NCBI RefSeq assembly: GCF_902830275.1 | Contig: NZ_CADESW010000030.1 | Location: 1-64,000 of the forward strand | DNA length: 64,000 bases | Source: Burkholderia stagnalis | Lineage (GTDB): Bacteria; Pseudomonadota; Gammaproteobacteria; Burkholderiales; Burkholderiaceae | Direction of reading: 5' to 3' | Shown here: one piece after another, positions 62,697 to 64,000 of the stretch | How the letters are laid out: every line of letters begins with the position of its first letter | How positions within the stretch are numbered: the stretch's first letter is position 1 | The notes under the pieces: generated by a model | Seen by the model: only the letters and a program-made list of their open reading frames with translations | The model's database searches: none | What the model was told of the DNA's origin: nothing | Program-made: the position numbers and the translations under genes

Positions 62697-64000
62697 CACT
62701 GATGGACCGTCGGCGGCGGCACGTCGCCCGCATCGCCCAGCGTATAGATGCGCTGAATCTCATCCACCGCGCGCGCCGCCGCAGCGGCATCGCGCGCATG
62801 CACGAACCCGAGCGGCTCGCCGGCTTCCACGCGCTGCCCAAGCTCCACGAGTGCCGACAGCCCCACGCCGTAGTCGATCGCGTCTTCCGCGCGCGTGCGG
62901 CCACCGCCGAGCGCGACCACCACCAGCCCGAGCGCGCGGCAATCGACCCGCTGCACGACGCCGCTCGTGCGCGCCGGCACCGGCACGGTGACGGCCGCCC
63001 GCGCCAGATGACGCGCCGGCGCATCGAGCAGGTCCGCCGGGCCGCCGAGCACCGCGACCATCTTCGCGAAGCGTTCCGCCGCCGCGCCCGAATCCAGCGC
63101 GTGCTGCAGCATCGCATGCGCCTGCGCGGCCTCCCCGGCCAGGCCGCCGGTGACGAGCAGCTGCGCGGCAAGCGCCATCGTGACCTCATGCAGGCGCGCG
63201 GGCCGCGACTTGCCGGTCAGGTAATCGATCGCGCATGCCACTTCGATCGCATTGCCCGCGCACGGCGCGAGCGACTGATTCATGTCGGTGAGGATCGCGG
63301 TCGTCTTCATGCCCGCGCCGTTGCCCACGTCGACGATGCTGCGCGCGAGCTCGACCGACTTCTCGAAGGTCGGCATGAACGCGCCGGAGCCGACCTTGAC
63401 GTCCATCACGAGCCCGTCGAGCCCGGCCGCGAGCTTCTTCGACAGGATCGACGCGGTGATCATCGCGACCGACTCGACGGTCGCCGTGATGTCGCGGATC
63501 GCATAGATCCGCTTGTCGGCCGGCGCAAGCTGCGCGGTCTGGCCGATGATCGCGACGCCGACGTCGCGCACCGCGCGGCGGAACGCGTGCGTGTCGGGCG
63601 TGACGTCATAGCCGGGAATCGCGCTCAGCTTGTCGAGCGTGCCGCCGGTATGGCCGAGCCCGCGCCCCGAAATCATCGGCACGAAGCCGCCGCACGCGGC
63701 GATCATCGGCCCCAGCATCAGCGACACGACGTCGCCCACGCCGCCGGTCGAGTGCTTGTCGATCACGGGCCCGCCGAGATCGAGCGCGCGCCAGTCGAGC
63801 ACCTCGCCCGAGTCGCGCTGCGCGAGCGTCAGCGCGACGCGCTCGTCGACGCTCAGGTCGTTGAAGTACACGGCCATCGCGAACGCCGCGACCTGGCCTT
63901 CGGTCACGCTCCCGTCCGTCACGCCGCCGACGAACGCCGCGATCTCCTCGCGGCTGAGCGGCAGACGGTCGCGCTTCTTGCGAATGAATTCCTGCGGCAG
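62687..64000 (-). CDS. deoA: Thymidine phosphorylase, N-terminus outside window
   Basis: About 437 residues are visible, beginning LPQEFIRKKRDRLPLSREEI at the right edge, so only a few N-terminal residues are missing. Motifs: the phosphate-binding KHSTGGVGDVVSL and ISGRGLGHTGGTLDKL, and MDVKVGSGAFM. It cleaves thymidine and deoxyuridine to the base and deoxyribose 1-phosphate. It ends in VHQWID with the stop inside a tandem decamer repeat. Pathway partner of cdd at 56395. Confidence 0.95.
   Translation of the reverse strand: MPQEFIRKKRDRLPLSREEIAAFVGGVTDGSVTEGQVAAFAMAVYFNDLSVDERVALTLAQRDSGEVLDWRALDLGGPVIDKHSTGGVGDVVSLMLGPMIAACGGFVPMISGRGLGHTGGTLDKLSAIPGYDVTPDTHAFRRAVRDVGVAIIGQTAQLAPADKRIYAIRDITATVESVAMITASILSKKLAAGLDGLVMDVKVGSGAFMPTFEKSVELARSIVDVGNGAGMKTTAILTDMNQSLAPCAGNAIEVACAIDYLTGKSRPARLHEVTMALAAQLLVTGGLAGEAAQAHAMLQHALDSGAAAERFAKMVAVLGGPADLLDAPARHLARAAVTVPVPARTSGVVQRVDCRALGLVVVALGGGRTRAEDAIDYGVGLSALVELGQRVEAGEPLGFVHARDAAAAARAVDEIQRIYTLGDAGDVPPPTVHQWID

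Overview
The window looks like a Burkholderia-type betaproteobacterial replicon. Most genes are very GC-rich with strong third-position GC. The left edge codes for a Hep/Hag trimeric autotransporter with an ESPR signal, there is a contact-dependent inhibition (CDI) locus in the Burkholderia gene order (cdiA first, cdiB late), and xylose and galactofuranose-type ABC importers lie side by side. Species and replicon cannot be decided from this sequence.

Layout. 1-2970 (-): N-terminal part of a YadA-like trimeric adhesin. 3265-4377 (-): degenerate EAL protein. 4.4-7.7 kb: visibly AT-richer accessory stretch with two convergent serine recombinases and a LysR regulator, running into a decayed TonB-dependent siderophore receptor (7735-8256). 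8.5-10.8 kb: small secreted protein, MerR regulator and alpha/beta hydrolase. 11.1-18.1 kb (-): a two-component system (histidine kinase plus NtrC-type sigma54 activator) next to a four-gene operon (two paralogous repeat-domain proteins, an MFS transporter, an ArsB-like transporter). That operon is preceded by an almost perfect sigma54 promoter and two upstream palindromes, so the module appears self-contained.

18.2-27.9 kb: complete xylose locus, xylAB-xylFGH on the minus strand, divergent from xylR-galM. 28.0-32.6 kb (-): YtfQRT-YjfF type importer. 32.9-36.0 kb: LysR, an NAD(P)-binding reductase, a carboxymuconolactone-decarboxylase-like protein and a cupin. 36.3-50.9 kb (-): CDI/two-partner-secretion locus in the order cdiA, cdiI, a second shorter TpsA exoprotein, a 45-residue membrane peptide, cdiB and a periplasmic parvulin. 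A decayed integrase-like fragment lies just upstream. 51.8-55.0 kb (+): periplasmic methionine-sulfoxide repair unit msrB-dipZ-msrA, then a lone Rieske oxygenase.

56.9-62.3 kb, between cdd and deoA: a compact cluster around a phosphoenolpyruvate mutase with all signature motifs, a homocitrate/phosphonomethylmalate-synthase-like enzyme, a beta-keto acid cleavage enzyme, a PHP hydrolase, an EamA exporter and an archaeal-type lumazine-synthase homologue. I infer an unusual phosphonate pathway. It is the best candidate in the window for an undescribed system; the self-contained sigma54 module and the enlarged CDI operon come next.
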